From Paulownia fortunei (taxonomy: Eukaryota; Streptophyta; Magnoliopsida; Lamiales; Paulowniaceae): DNA of 64,000 nt. The position numbers and the translations under genes are program-made. The notes under the pieces are model-generated. The model made no database searches and was not told where the DNA came from. It worked only from the letters and a program-made list of their open reading frames with translations. Location: the NCBI GenBank assembly GCA_019321725.1, contig CM033108.1, forward strand, positions 11,054,060 to 11,118,059, in the 5' to 3' direction. This document shows positions 34,401 to 46,196 of this stretch, in pieces. Numbering within the stretch: position 1 is the first letter of the stretch; each line of letters opens with the position of its first letter.

Positions 34401-35521
34401 GGACTACATAGCTTCTTGCCACTTCTCCGAGTCGATGTCAGACATCACCTCTCCATAGCTTCTTGGATCATTATCCAATGAGAGTCTCTCTTATTTGTTC
34501 TCTAACAACTAGCTGTACCTTTTAGACACCCTTGTGACCCTTTCAGATTTTCAAAGAGGTTGTGTTTTAGAGGGTCCAGCATCAGCTGGTGTACCATTTA
34601 CTGCATTAGTTGGGGTGTTCTATGGTTTTTGAACCTTTTCAAGTTCTACGACATTGCCACTTACATCTGAAATAAATTCTTCTTCAAGGAAGGTAGCATT
34701 CCTCGAAATAAACAACCTTTATTCCATGGCATCATAGAAATAGTATCCAGTACACTTCTTTGGATACCTATAAACTTGCATAAGCTGGATCTCATATCCA
34801 ACTTATGTCCCACTTGCTGCTTCACATAAGCAGCACACCCCCATACCCTAAGGTATTTATAGGAAGGTGTCTTTCCACACCACATCTCATATGGTGTTTT
34901 GGGCACGGCTTTAGATAGCATCCTATTTAGTAGGTATGCCACTATTTCCAAGGCATAGCCCCAAAATGAAAGAAGTAATGAAGTAAAGCTCATCATAGAT
35001 CGAACCATGTCCTATAAGGTTTGATTTCTATATTCCAAAACTCCATTGAGTTGGGGAGTAGCAGAAGGAGTCCATTGTGAGAGAATCTCATTCTCTTTTA
35101 GATAATCTAAAAATTCTGTGCTTAAGTATTCACCTCCTTGATCAGATTGAAGAGTTTTTATATTTAATCTAGTTTGTTTCTCTACTTCAGTTCTGAATTC
35201 TTTGAACTTTTGAAATACTTCAGACTTGTACCTTAAAAGGTACACATAACCATACTTAGAGAAGTTATCGGTTAAGGTTAAGAAGTAGTTATAGTTCCTA
35301 TGGGCACTAATATTTAGTGGCCTACATACATCTGTATGGATCAAATCTAATAGATGCTTGGTTCGCTCCATTTGTCCAATAAATGGAGATTTGGTCATTT
35401 TTCCTTTAAGGCAGGATTCACATATTGGCAGTTCTTGCTCTTTCGTTAGATCAAACAATTGTGCCAATTTGTTAATCATTTTCTCATAAATATGTCCTAA
35501 TCTTGTGTGCCATAGGCTCAT
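34401..35521 (-). pseudogene. Copia B- integrase, catalytic triad preserved
   Basis: The open stretch 35012-35521 (169 codons) starts MSLWHTRLGH. Its zinc-binding H5, H10, C34 and C37 are all present, and its catalytic residues are D64 (LIHTDVCRPL), D127 (QSDQGGEYLS) and E163 (NGVLEYRNQTL), giving the exact D-x35-E spacing. A stop follows at once. The C-terminal half continues in 34661-35008 (MVRSMMSFTSLLLSFWGYAL, YEMWCGKTPSYKYLRVWGCA), again ending in a stop. Integrase joins element cDNA into host DNA. This is the best preserved enzyme domain in the window, but the polyprotein is broken. Confidence 0.88.
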
Positions 35522-35990
35522 TAAACTATGATTATCTAATTTTTTTTATTTTATTGAATTATGAAAATGGGGTTGTGGGGAGTAATAGTGTATAAACAAT
35601 TCATCAAATAACCAGAATAGATAAAATAAGAACGTTTGAAAATGGAACAATTTCCATTCTCAATGGTAAATCTAAAACCTTCTCTATCCAAAACTGGAAT
35701 AGAGATAATGTTAATAATATCCGAAACAAAAAGACAATTGTTTAAACTATTACATAACCATTATCTAAAGCTAGATTAATGGTCCCTATAGCTAATGCAG
35801 CAACTCTTGCTCCATTCCCCATCCTAAGGACCGTCTCTCCTCTATCCAACTTCCTACTTCTTGCCATCATCTGGAAATCATTACAGATATGTAAGCCACA
35901 ACTGGTATCTAATACCCAAGTATTGTTAACCGACAAGTTAACTTCAACAAAATATATACCTAAACTCTTCAGGCTTGCAAGATACTCCTT
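35522..35990 (-). pseudogene. Copia B- protease region
   Basis: Open piece 35742-35936 begins MSVNNTWVLDTSCGLHICND, then LDRGETVLRMGNGARVAALA. It is the aspartic protease that processes Gag-Pol. The active-site triplet expected as DTG/DSG is DTS at about 35895-35909. The same substitution occurs in the plus copy. The second half is frameshifted. Confidence 0.8.
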
Positions 35991-36774
35991 GCAATTCCTC
36001 TTCCAGTATCCTGGTTTACCACAGTAATGACACTTATCATTAGCTTGAGAAGAAACCTTTTTGATACCACCCTTAGCTTTCAGCTTGTTGGGTTTAGAGG
36101 AACCCTTTCCTTTCTTCTTTCCTTTCTTGGGCTTCTAAGACTTTGATCCAGAAGAAGATCCAACAAACAGAACTGGCTTTTTCTTTTTCATGGTGGACTC
36201 AGCCGTCTTTAACATGTTTACAAGCTCAGCAAGACTAGTCTCCATATTGTGCATGTTAAAGTTGACAACAAAGGTGTCAAATGATGGAGGCAGTTACTGC
36301 AGCAGAAGGTCTATATAGAGTTCGTTCTCCATAAAGACTCCAAGGGATGTCAACCTTTCAAAAAGGGCTATCATCTTTAATCCATGATTATAAACTGAAG
36401 AGCCCTCAGTCATACGACATCTGCTCTTTTGAGATCTGATATCTCGTCTACCAAGTTCTTTCACCATACAACTCTTGTAAGAGAATGAGGATCCCATAAG
36501 TAGTATCTTGATCCTTGTTCTGCCTCTGCAACTCATTTGACATCGAAGCCAGCATGTAGCATCGAGCTTGCAGATTGTCATCAACATGACATAAGTAATC
36601 TGTATAATCCTCTGAAGTAATATCCTCTGGTGGTACCAAAGGAGGCGCAGTGTCGAGAACATATGCCCTCTTTTCTGACTAAAGAACTATCTTCAGGTTT
36701 CTTAGCCAATCGACAAAGTTAGGTCCAGTTAATTTATTTTGTTCAAGGATTGTTGCAAGTGGATTCTTTGCCAT
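35991..36774 (-). pseudogene. Copia B- gag
   Basis: ATG at 36774 opens MAKNPLATILEQNKLTGPNF, then VDWLRNLKIVL and a TAG stop (CAG in the plus copy: LQSEK). VPPEDITSEDYTDYLCHVDD and NLQARCYMLASMSNELQRQN follow. A TAG after LYGERTW is shared with the plus copy, and a frameshift lies just beyond. The knuckle at 35991-36032 reads CHYCGKPGYWKRNC, with the zinc-ligand His changed to Tyr (CAC to TAC). Confidence 0.85.
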
Positions 36775-38370
36775 TTTTGTAGAATAATCTACAAAACATG
36801 CACGAAGCAAAAAAAGAGTAAACTATGGGAAAAACATATTCATTTAATATAAGGTCTTTAATACTAAATATCTCCCACTATTTTCTTCGAATTCCATCAC
36901 CCCTAATGGAATTTTGGGAAATCAAATTTCCTAGTAAGTTTGAGGTCCAATGGAAATATTTCACACCCCAATTTTATGAGCCCATGAAATATTTCTATCG
37001 GTAGTCAACTCTTTGACGATTGTATCACTATACAACCCTCAAGTTTGTTTTGCCTCACCTCTTCTCATATACCCCAATTTTATGAGCTCATATGGTACTA
37101 AGTGTCAAACAATACCATCAAACATTCATGTAGATAGAGCATCAAGATGTTCCACGACTCATGGCCAACATAATGACGATTCCATCCCACGAGCATCTCA
37201 ATGCTTGGTAGAGATCACAGCTTTCCAACACAAGATCACCCCACGACTCATGGTTAGTGATCAAGTGTGGTAGCGGTCGTCATGTCTCTATCTTTGATGG
37301 TAGGCATGGATCGATAGGTCCTACCTAACTTGTCCATTTTTGTTTGAAATTAAATTTTTAAAAAATTGTTTTACTTAATTTTAGTAAATTAAGTGGGGTT
37401 TAATTTATCCAAGATCTCAACATAATTTAAATTAGGTTGGTTATTTAATGCATGATATCTAATATCATTTCACAAGCATAAAAGCAATAAATAAAATCCT
37501 AAGCATGCATCTAATACATACTTAAATAAATGGATGATCATGAACTAGTCCTATGCAGTTCATTTGAGCCAAAAATGGATATAAGATCAGTCTAAAGGTA
37601 ACAAAATGCAATCGAACTCATTCTATTGCATAATTGTATCCCATACAAACATAGGCCTTCTTTGGAACCTCAGTTTTTATTCTCCTTCATCTTCCAAAGA
37701 AAAAGAAAAAATTACCATCTATTCTACTCTCTTTATAGAAAATAAAATAACTTATATAAATGAAATAAGAAGCTCGTAGGCCCCATTTTAAAATCCAAAA
37801 ATATTAAATAAATCAAATCACATTGGTTCAATGGCTTATGATAATCCTATATATGCTCATAATTAACATCATACGTAATTATCAAAATATATAAATTTAC
37901 CAAATTGTTAAAGGTAATTTTTCTTTTAATAGTATAATTTTTAATTGCTTGAAAAATAATTTTTCGAAAATAATTAAAATTAACATTTAATTTTAATATT
38001 CTAAAAAATAAAAAAAATAAAAAAGGAACCCAAAACGACACGACGAGCAGCACCACTACTATCCGTAGGGCGTGCGCCGGGTGCCCGCATGCACAGTGCT
38101 GGGTGCCAGGTGACGGGCACCTAGCCCCTGGTGATGGACACTCGGCACCCACTGTTGGGTGCCTGTGCGCGTAGCCATCGGGTGTCCAACGCCTGTTTCA
38201 AATTTTTTTTTTATTTTCATATTGAAATAATTTAAATAAGCAATTAAAATTATTCCAATTAAAAATTTCTAAAAATATGCAAAATCAAATTTTACATAAT
38301 TAACATGAATTTAAATAATTTAAAAACATGCATTCATAAATTCAAAATTCACTAAATAAGCGAAACCGTG
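36775..38370 (-). mobile_element. Leader of copia B-
   Basis: About 1.6 kb between PBS and gag, AT-rich except for the GC-rich island described separately. It aligns with the plus copy (interrupted there by D) and with B0. No ORF of its own. Confidence 0.85.
38030..38205 (-). repeat. GC-rich island with GGGTGCC repeats in B- leader
   Basis: Sharp rise in G+C in otherwise AT-rich DNA. GGGTGCC occurs three times and its reverse complement GGCACC(C) twice or more, allowing hairpins. It lies 166-341 nt inside the PBS. The same position in other B/E elements holds a different GC-rich sequence. Confidence 0.8.
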
Positions 38371-38382
38371 GTTCTGATACCA
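38371..38382 (-). other. Primer-binding site of copia B-
   Basis: Plus-strand GTTCTGATACCA is the reverse complement of TGGTATCAGAAC, one base from the LTR edge TGTTGG at 38384. Confidence 0.9.
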
Positions 38383-38383
38383 C

Positions 38384-38553
38384 TGTTGGATTCGCTATAA
38401 TCGTAGGGGTATACACAACAAAAATTAAAATTTTTATCAAATATAAATTTTACCCCTTTGATTCGAAAGCGATTTTAACGATCTCACTTATTCAAGTGAA
38501 TATATAAATAAATATAAAATTAGATTATACCTTTCGTGCACTCTGATTGTTGT
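38384..38553 (-). mobile_element. 5' LTR of copia B-, only last ~170 bp
   Basis: TGTTGGATTCGCTATAATCG and the following ~150 bp match the end of LTR B+ (23150-23324) reversed. Homology stops near 38550, where a different AT-rich element begins, so most of the LTR is gone. Confidence 0.85.
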
Positions 38554-39670
38554 TCATACACTTTGTAATTTGAGTTTTTTTAAAAATTAAATCACATAAT
38601 AAAATATACAAAACATAAATTTATTTTTTAAACTATAACATGATAAATAAATAGTAAACACTTCTTCTCATATACCATTCAAATAAATAAAATACTTATA
38701 TTAAATATAATTATAATTATAAAAAAATAAGAGTTGTGGAAATGTGCGAAGAAACAACAAAAGAAAGACACCAAGATTTACATGGTTCAGCAAATTTGTG
38801 TACGCCCACAGAGCACACTTTTTTTCACTATTTATATATGTGGTAATGATTACAAGGAGGAACCTCACTACTCAACTCAAACTAAAAAATACTACAACTC
38901 TTCCAACTCACTCTAGCTCTCTTTTCTTTTGCTCACACTTGAGTTGTTCTTGGTAGTGTGTTTGTAGTTGAAAATGTGTGGGTATTTAAAGAGTTGGAAA
39001 TAGGGGTTAATGATCTTGTGATTTTATTATTTTATTTTAAAAAATAGTATTTAGTTACATAATAAAATAATTATAGTTTCGTAATTTTGAATGGTGTATA
39101 TAAATTAGATTAGTTATTTATAATATTTGGTATGAGTAATTTATTTATTTGAATAGTTTATATGAACAAATATTTATTATTTATTTACAAATATATTCAA
39201 TATGACTAACAAATAAAATTGTGATTTTAGAATTTTAATATTTTATTTAGAATTATATTAAAAATGAGTAGATTTTTTATTATTTATTTATAATTATATT
39301 ATATAATTTTATTTTGCATAAATTATGATTTAGGGTTTAGTTATATTTAATATGAGAATTTGTGATTTTAATTATAATTATATTCAATATAGCATTTTAT
39401 TTATTTAAATGCTGTACGTGAAAAATAATATTTACTATTTATTAACAATGTATATTCTATATAAATAGTTGATATAAGATCATAATTTAGGAAAAAACTT
39501 ATGTCTATTTTAGAATTTTATGATTTTATTTAATTGAATATTAGTAAGTTATTAATTTGAATGGTGTACGTAAATTTCAATTCATCGTATATTTAGGATT
39601 TTGTTCGATAAGGAAATTTGTAATTCTATCTATAATTATAATTATATTTAATGTAAGTATTTTATTTCTC
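38554..39670 (-). mobile_element. AT-rich fold-back/LTR-like element, unclassified
   Basis: A core at about 38760-38985 carries CACCAAGATTTACATGGTTC near a TACGCCCACAG motif and, on the minus strand, CTCTTTAAATACCC as a TATA-like box. This resembles the U5 region of plant LTRs whose usual form is ACCACGTAAATCTTGGTG. It is surrounded by extremely AT-rich sequence that repeats itself. The segment at 38684-38722 (AAATAAAATACTTATATT and on) recurs inverted at 39630-39665, and related copies lie at about 39150 and 39380. Probably a minus-strand LTR with a repetitive U3, but a fold-back element is not excluded. Confidence 0.5.
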
Positions 39671-39750
39671 TCATTTCACTGTATTAAAACTTGACACTGT
39701 ACACTTGTGGTCTAGTTGTCTTTAAATCAACATCACACAAAGCACACTCA
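39671..39750 (+). mobile_element. Athila/Tat-like LTR end fragment
   Basis: CACTGTATTAAAACTTGACA, ACTTGTGGTCTAG and AATCAACATCACAC match the U5 end of element P (20133-20201). No Asp PBS follows, so this is either a 3' LTR end or a solo LTR end. Confidence 0.6.
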
Positions 39751-39774
39751 TCAAATTTCTTAAAGCTCTACAAC

Positions 39775-40450
39775 CATACATTTCTATCTAATAGAAACTC
39801 CATCTCTAAGATTCTTATGGATACACCATAAATTTGCATAAGCTTGTTCTTATATCCAGCTTATGTCCTGCTAGTTGCTTCATATAGGCAGGCCCCTTCA
39901 TACCCTTAGGTATTTATATGAGGGGTCTTGCTACATCATATCTTATATGATATTTTTGGCACCAACTTGGGTGACATTCTTAATCAATAAGAATGTAGTC
40001 AATTCTACGGTGAATTCCCAGAATAAAGGAGGAAATAAGTGAAACTCAACATGGTTTTACTTAGCGAGTATCAAATTTTTCACTAGATAATCAAAGAACT
40101 CAATGCTTAAGTGTTTGTTTCCTTGATTGCATTGATAGATTAAATACTTTGTCCAGCTTAATTCTCTACTTCATGTCCAAATGTTTTAAATCCTTCAAAC
40201 AACCAAGTGTAATAATGTAAGAATAGTTCACTCGTGCAGTAACACTTAGTGGATTGCATACATCCAATTAAATTATTTCCAAAGACACTATTTATCCCAC
40301 AAAAGGTGATTTTGATCAGCTTCTCTTAAGACAAGATTCACAATCTGGCATCTTTTGCAAGTTTGAGAGATCAAGCAAATATGCCATCTTGTGACTTGTT
40401 TCTTTAGAGTCATCACCCAATCTAGCATGTCACAAGTATGCAATTTTTTT
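39775..40450 (-). pseudogene. Copia integrase fragment, minus strand
   Basis: Minus-strand translation gives LGDDSKETSHKMAYLLDLSN, CESCLKRS (zinc-binding CxxC), LDVCNPLSVTARVNYSYI (first Asp region), then after stops KGMKGPAYMKQLAGHKLDI and RTSLCKFMVYP. This is the integrase core and C-terminal region of a copia element related to B/E but strongly decayed. The rest of pol is absent. LTR E1 starts just right of it at 40487. Confidence 0.75.
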
Positions 40451-40486
40451 ACTATTGGGTTCTAATGTTACTTTTGTTAAATATGT

Positions 40487-42637
40487 TGTTAGACTAGTGC
40501 CCAGCGAGCTAACTAGTGGCAAGTTATTATACTCTTATAAAAATAAAAGTTATTCAACATAATTATTAATCAAAAGGAATTTTTTTATCTTTACTTGCCT
40601 TGTCAATTAAATAAAGTCCCTATATCATAAATTGCCATAAGGCATGGTTGCGCATATAATGGCGATTATGGACATGATTCTATGGCTTTAATATTAAACA
40701 TGTTCCAAGTTGGGGATTCATTAAGATGGGACATCGATAAGCTCAATAGACTCGCACACACAATGCACACTTGAAAGAAAAATGTCTTATTCCATAGATA
40801 TTGGTGTAGGGACGTTAGTGCATATGTGTGAGTGCTTCCGAGGGAAAAAGTACGACCCATAAAAAATTCTCAATTAAAAACATTATTTGTCGAATGACAA
40901 TTTGCTTTTTACGATAGTGAATTAACTAGTCCTTAGACTTAAGCCATCATAGTGGTCTTGTGCACGACATCATGCACTTTGATGTATTTGTTGATTGCGT
41001 GACAATCATAAGTATTTTATATTGGGTGTATGATCTTCATGTATGGAGGTCAATGAGTGGCCAATAAAAGATTCGTTATCTATCTGTTAAATAGGTAAAT
41101 CTCCTATGTTTTTATAGTCCTTGATCCTGAAGGATCAATGTGATTCAACAAAGGATCAATGTGACTTGAAATGAGATCGTATTTATTAAGTCATAATAGA
41201 GTTTTGACTAATAATCCATGTCCTTGACTTAATCAGGAGATTAGTTGATGAAATAACTATATTTGTATGCTACTCGCAATAGAAAAGGTTAACTTGCTAT
41301 TCACCTAAGACTAGGTAGTCAAGATGCACTGCTAGGTACTTCTATTGACTTGTGAGGTTCTTAGAATTAAGGAGTTAATTCTAAGCGGATTGATCAAAAG
41401 GATAATTAATCAGAATATTTATTTATTCATACATTGCAAATGTTATAGGCGCACTGCTAGGTTAGTTGTGAACTTAATGGGTCACACACATATCAAAATG
41501 AACCACTTCTAATTTAATGTAATCCAAAGAGTTGGATTAAGTTAAGTAATGATGATTAATTAACTTGACCTAGAATTAATTTAGGAGGTTAAGTTATTTC
41601 ATCTAAATAAATAATATGATTATCTATTTTGACCTAATAGGAATTAGGGGCTCATGGGAGTGAGTTTATTAATTAATTAATTGAATCAATTAATTAGCTA
41701 GGCTTAGTCTAATTTAAGAAGTTAAATGATTATTTTAATTAGGCCTAATTTGATTAGGTGGCCTTTTATGGAACCAATTAACTAATTGATTTGAATAATT
41801 AATTATATTGAGTTTTTATTAATTGATGGGGATCAATTAATTGGTCTTTAGTAATCAAATATAGTCCAAGCCCATAGGGTTAGAGGCCCATTAGAATTTT
41901 TAATTACAAGAGTTAAAGAGTCCTAACAAAAGGTGGAAAGGCCTTTGTTTTGGAGAGAAAGAAATAACCAGAGATAAGGAAAGAGAATGTTTCCTAATTT
42001 GATTAGGAAATGGATAAGGAAGGAAAGAGTTAGAGACCTAATGGGACTAGGTCAAAACCACCTTGTGTGTATAAATACACAAGGGGGCTGAAAATTCACT
42101 AGTCTTGGACATCAAATTTTCACCATCTCTCCCTCTCTATCTAACGTGTTTTTATTCTATTTTCTTCTACCAGAAAAGTCATTTCATCAATGAGGTTCCA
42201 TCCTTTTTGATAGAAGATCAATTCTTCTATTTACTTGTTGATTTTAGAATTGTTCCACTCCCAAATTAGACTAGACACAAGATAATTAAATTCACTAGCA
42301 TGGATTTAGTACTTGTATTGATTCAAGGTGTGGATTCCATTGGAGAAACTGCACTTGGAGTTCTTGGTGAATATTTTAGAAGATCCAACCAAAGAGTTTG
42401 TGTGGAGCTTGGGGAATTTGAATTCCTTCATACCCTTCATCAATCAAAGTGCTTAATGATATAATTTTGTGAAACCAAGTCGTTTAGTTTCATTAAGTGA
42501 ACAATCAGAAATGCAAATTGAAAATTAAATAAAATCCGAGAATAGCTATCATACATATGATATATGATTTATTTTAATTATTGAAAATTTTTAAATTTTC
42601 ACTACGTATATTGTCTCATGGTTTTCTGAATCCAACA
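40487..42637 (+). mobile_element. 5' LTR of copia E1
   Basis: TGTTAGACTAGTGCCCAGCG to CTGAATCCAACA, 2151 bp, followed by a PBS. A TATA-like TATAAATACACAAGGGGGCT lies near 42068, with its equivalent at 54862 in E2. Related to but distinct from LTR B. Confidence 0.9.
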
Positions 42638-42638
42638 G

Positions 42639-43583
42639 TTGTATTAGAGCCTAGGTTAATGTATTTTGATTGCTTTTGCGAAAATGTGCATGCATTTTTC
42701 ATATGATAAAAATTGTGCTTAAATTTTTTTGTTAGGTAATTGAATTTTGGAATATTTCTACATGATTTTAAAAGGGTTGAAAATTAGATGACATAAAATA
42801 AAAAAAAAATCTGGACGCGTCAGAGTACCGCGGCGTTGATGGAACAAAATGCGCATTGTTAGGCGCCAAGCTAGGCAAACTGCCCAGCCCCATGATGCTA
42901 CCTTGTGGCGTCATCGCGTCGGTCATGGTAATTTTGCTGGAAAGCAGCTCATCTACTGCCCATTTTATATCACATGCAGAAAATATAATTTCTTGATATT
43001 TTAATTTAATTGCTAATTTTAAAATTCTAAAAAATAGTTTTTCATGAAAAATAGTGAATTAATTCTTAAACAAGAAAAACGTCAATTTTAAATATTCGAT
43101 AAATTTACATGCTTTGAATTTGTATCATGTGATGATTAAATTAAGCACGTATGGGATGGATGATATCATGGAGTCTACACCATTAAATTTCTATGTGATG
43201 GTTTTAATGCTTTTGGGTTTTTAATTAAAATTAGGCATGTGAGTCCCACATTTTCTCTATTTTTGTCTCTGAATGTAAATTCTATCTCTCTCTAATATAC
43301 CTCCTCTTAGAAATAATTCCAAGGTTTCTTGTTAATATAAACAATTGTAATGGGAGTAGAATTAGGTTAGTGAGGTCTTTTCTTATTGTTGGTGGACAAG
43401 AAGGAGGAGCAAGGTAGAGAAAAGTAAGAATTCAAGGCATATGAATGTATGGGTGATACATTCGTGTAATAGATAGGATTTATTTTCATTTAATTATTAC
43501 CCTTTGATTGACCATAGATCTACTTTGGCTCAAATGGATCATAGGATAAAGCCCCATGATAATCCCTTTATGTATGTATGGTA
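42639..43583 (+). mobile_element. PBS and leader of copia E1
   Basis: PBS TTGTATTAGAGCCTAGG (mutated TGGTATCAGAGC) at 42639, then ~930 bp of leader homologous to 55409-56330. A GC-rich patch lies at 42809-42925. It is interrupted at TGGTA (43579-43583) by LTR G; gag is not found. Confidence 0.8.
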
Positions 43584-43884
43584 TGTTAGAGTAATGTCTG
43601 GCGCACCAACTAGATTAGGCATCTTTTATTTTTGTATATTGTAAATGATCTTTTTTGAAACATATTAAGAAAAAATGGATCTTCTTTATCTTATTTTTTT
43701 CATTTATTTTCTGCATATTAGATAAAATTCCTAGATCAAATTTTACTATGGGGCGTAGTCGTGTATATGATAGCGATCATGGAACATGCCTCTATGGCAC
43801 TAGTCTTAAACTTGTTTTGGGTTGAGGTCTTTTTTAGATGGGACATCAAATAGTCCAATAAGGCTCGCACATATAATGCATGCT

Positions 43885-46196
43885 TGTAACATCCCTTAAT
43901 CTAACTACAGTACCTAAACAAGCTAATAAAGTTAAATCAAGAAATGTTAACTTTTCATCAATACTAGAGTTATGATTTTGATAAAAGTTTCCCTTTTTGG
44001 CTATAAGAGAAATAACTTGAATTCATTTGTTGTTTTATTTCATTTTAAACACGTCATATACAATAATTCAAAAACTTAGTACATCTGTTTACAAAATCAT
44101 AATAGAGTGGCTTATTTAAAAACAAAACAGAGTTTTCAAAATATGCTACAAAACAGCTCGAAGCATGGTATATGGACAAATCTCTGTCTGGCCATTCTGG
44201 ACACTCAGCCAACCTCTAAACCTGTACATTTCCACCTACATCATATGAATCTAATGAGCTAAAAGTTCAGTAAGATGAAACTAATGCAATAACAAATAGC
44301 GTACATGCAAATCACATAAATAATTAAATGTATTATTCAATTTAATAACTTTCTTTCATAAATCATTCGTTAGGGCTCTTGAAGTGTGGTACCTAACTAA
44401 TAACGATAGACAATGGTTTTCGAAACCTGTTCATAATGATTGGCCAATAAGAGAACTAATACGCGATTTCCATATTTGGTCTTTCAATCTCAAGTATTAG
44501 CCGTATTCTATCTCATTCATTGTGTTTTTTTTATACCAATTTTTCAATCTCAAGTATTTGCCATCATTTGCTGGGTCCGTTGGTCCCTCCCACATCCCTT
44601 GTCTACCTGACCATCAATCAAGTACCATACTTTCTTTTTGAAAACCTCATTATATTCTTAATAGCGTTATGCTTCATGAACTGTAAATCCATCAAACATT
44701 ACATCATTTGACAAAAAATAACAATTACATGAAAACATGAATAAACATTATATGATTCTTGTGATACAGCAAATTAAAGATTCAACTTACCTCAAGTCCA
44801 CTTTGTGGCAAGTGAAAAGATCTATCTCTTTGGAAGATAGGATGTATTCAAGGCCTAACATAATTAAATCATGTACCATTTAATATTCTTTTTATAAATC
44901 ATTTAGTCTATTCTAGTTAAAGTTCATACATACTTTTCAATCTTTTGTAAACAATTCCATATCAATTACATAACCTTAAAAACAATGCATACTCCATATT
45001 TTACTACTAATTCAAAACATTAAACATTAGGGCATCCAATAAATAACTAATAATTCAAATATAATTATTAGGGCAGCCCCTAAAACATGCACGCAATCCA
45101 ATTTAACATAACATAAACTCGGTTCTAACTTAAATTGATTGTAACCTTCAATTAAGTAAACTAATTTTCATTGTTTTCAATCATTCATAGAAACTTCTAA
45201 ACATAATATAAGCATTACAAGATTAAAAGAAATAAGTAAATTAAGCATATTTCACAAGACTATCAATTTTGCTAGAAACTAGCTTAACTAGCTTGGTTTT
45301 TGGACTCAAGTCTATCCCACTTGAGTTTTCATTCATACTTTACATACTAAAATATGTAAGCATCCAAGATACCATAAATTCATCATAAGAAACACTGAAA
45401 AAGAATATACCTTGATTAGATTGGAATTAAACTCCAAAATCAACGATTTTCAAGTTTAAAAAGGGTAAAAACTTCTTCTAGTTTGTGTTTTATGGATTCC
45501 TATGGATTGAATTCAATTTTTTGTGAGTATGAAGTGTAGAAATTTGGGAAAAACCTGAAGAAAAAGGGATGGTCATTTTCGAGGTGCTTCCATAAGAAAA
45601 CATGGCTAAAAATAACTTGTTTGACATTTCAAAAAGAGGCAAGTGGAGGGTGATCGTTGGTGGCATTATGTTTGGTGTCTTTTCATGCCAAAAGTCACAT
45701 TTATGGGCTAGGGAGATGACAAAAATTGATGCTTTGGTGTTATAATCAAGTGCAATATAGTTTAGAATAATTTCATGCAACCTAGTTAACCAACCAATCG
45801 AATTGCACCATTTTGCATATTTTTAGTTCTTAGCCAAATATAACATATTTAAAGAAAATATTTAGGCAAATAATCACTTTAGAATGTAACAAGTATAGAG
45901 CAATACAAATAATTCATTTCATGGCCATTCAACACATCAATCTTCCTTAACCGAGATATTGAGTTTTTCACTATAAAAAGGCACTTAAACAATATGTTAA
46001 ATTAAGAAACAAAAGTTTGATCTCATATTTCATGTACTAATGCATGTTAAAGCACAACTGGAGCATATAGTAACAATTATTCATGTTCGTGCAATCATAC
46101 TATTTGTATACCATAATCCAATAATGTATATTGATTAGATGAATATTCATGCAAGATGCTTATTATTGACTATGTATGACAAAATTGTGCATTACA
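43885..46196 (-). mobile_element. Solo LTR C2 (gypsy-like), minus orientation
   Basis: Plus-strand ends are TGTAACATCCCTTAATC and GTGCATTACA. ATGCT flanks it at 43880-43884 and 46197-46201. There are no PBS, PPT or pol domains within 2312 bp. Orientation is set by the ACTGAGC...GCTCA dyad typical of U5-proximal gypsy LTR sequence. Same family as C1 and C3. The ORF at 45490-45780 has no family resemblance. Confidence 0.9.

Noticed and set aside
38734..38956. Overlapping ORFs as a host gene exon with TATA box
   Set aside because: The sequence carries the ACATGGTTC motif typical of plant LTR U5 regions and sits in an AT-rich repeat.
45490..45780. 96-codon minus-strand ORF
   Set aside because: It is inside solo LTR C2; the homologous stretch in C3 (about 60980-61270) is not open, so there is no selection for coding.
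43885..46196. C2/C3 as plus-strand elements starting TGTAACACCCC
   Set aside because: Both orientations have TG/CA ends; C1 and the internal ACTGAGC...GCTCA dyad near the 3' side favour the minus reading for C2 and C3, though this is not proven.
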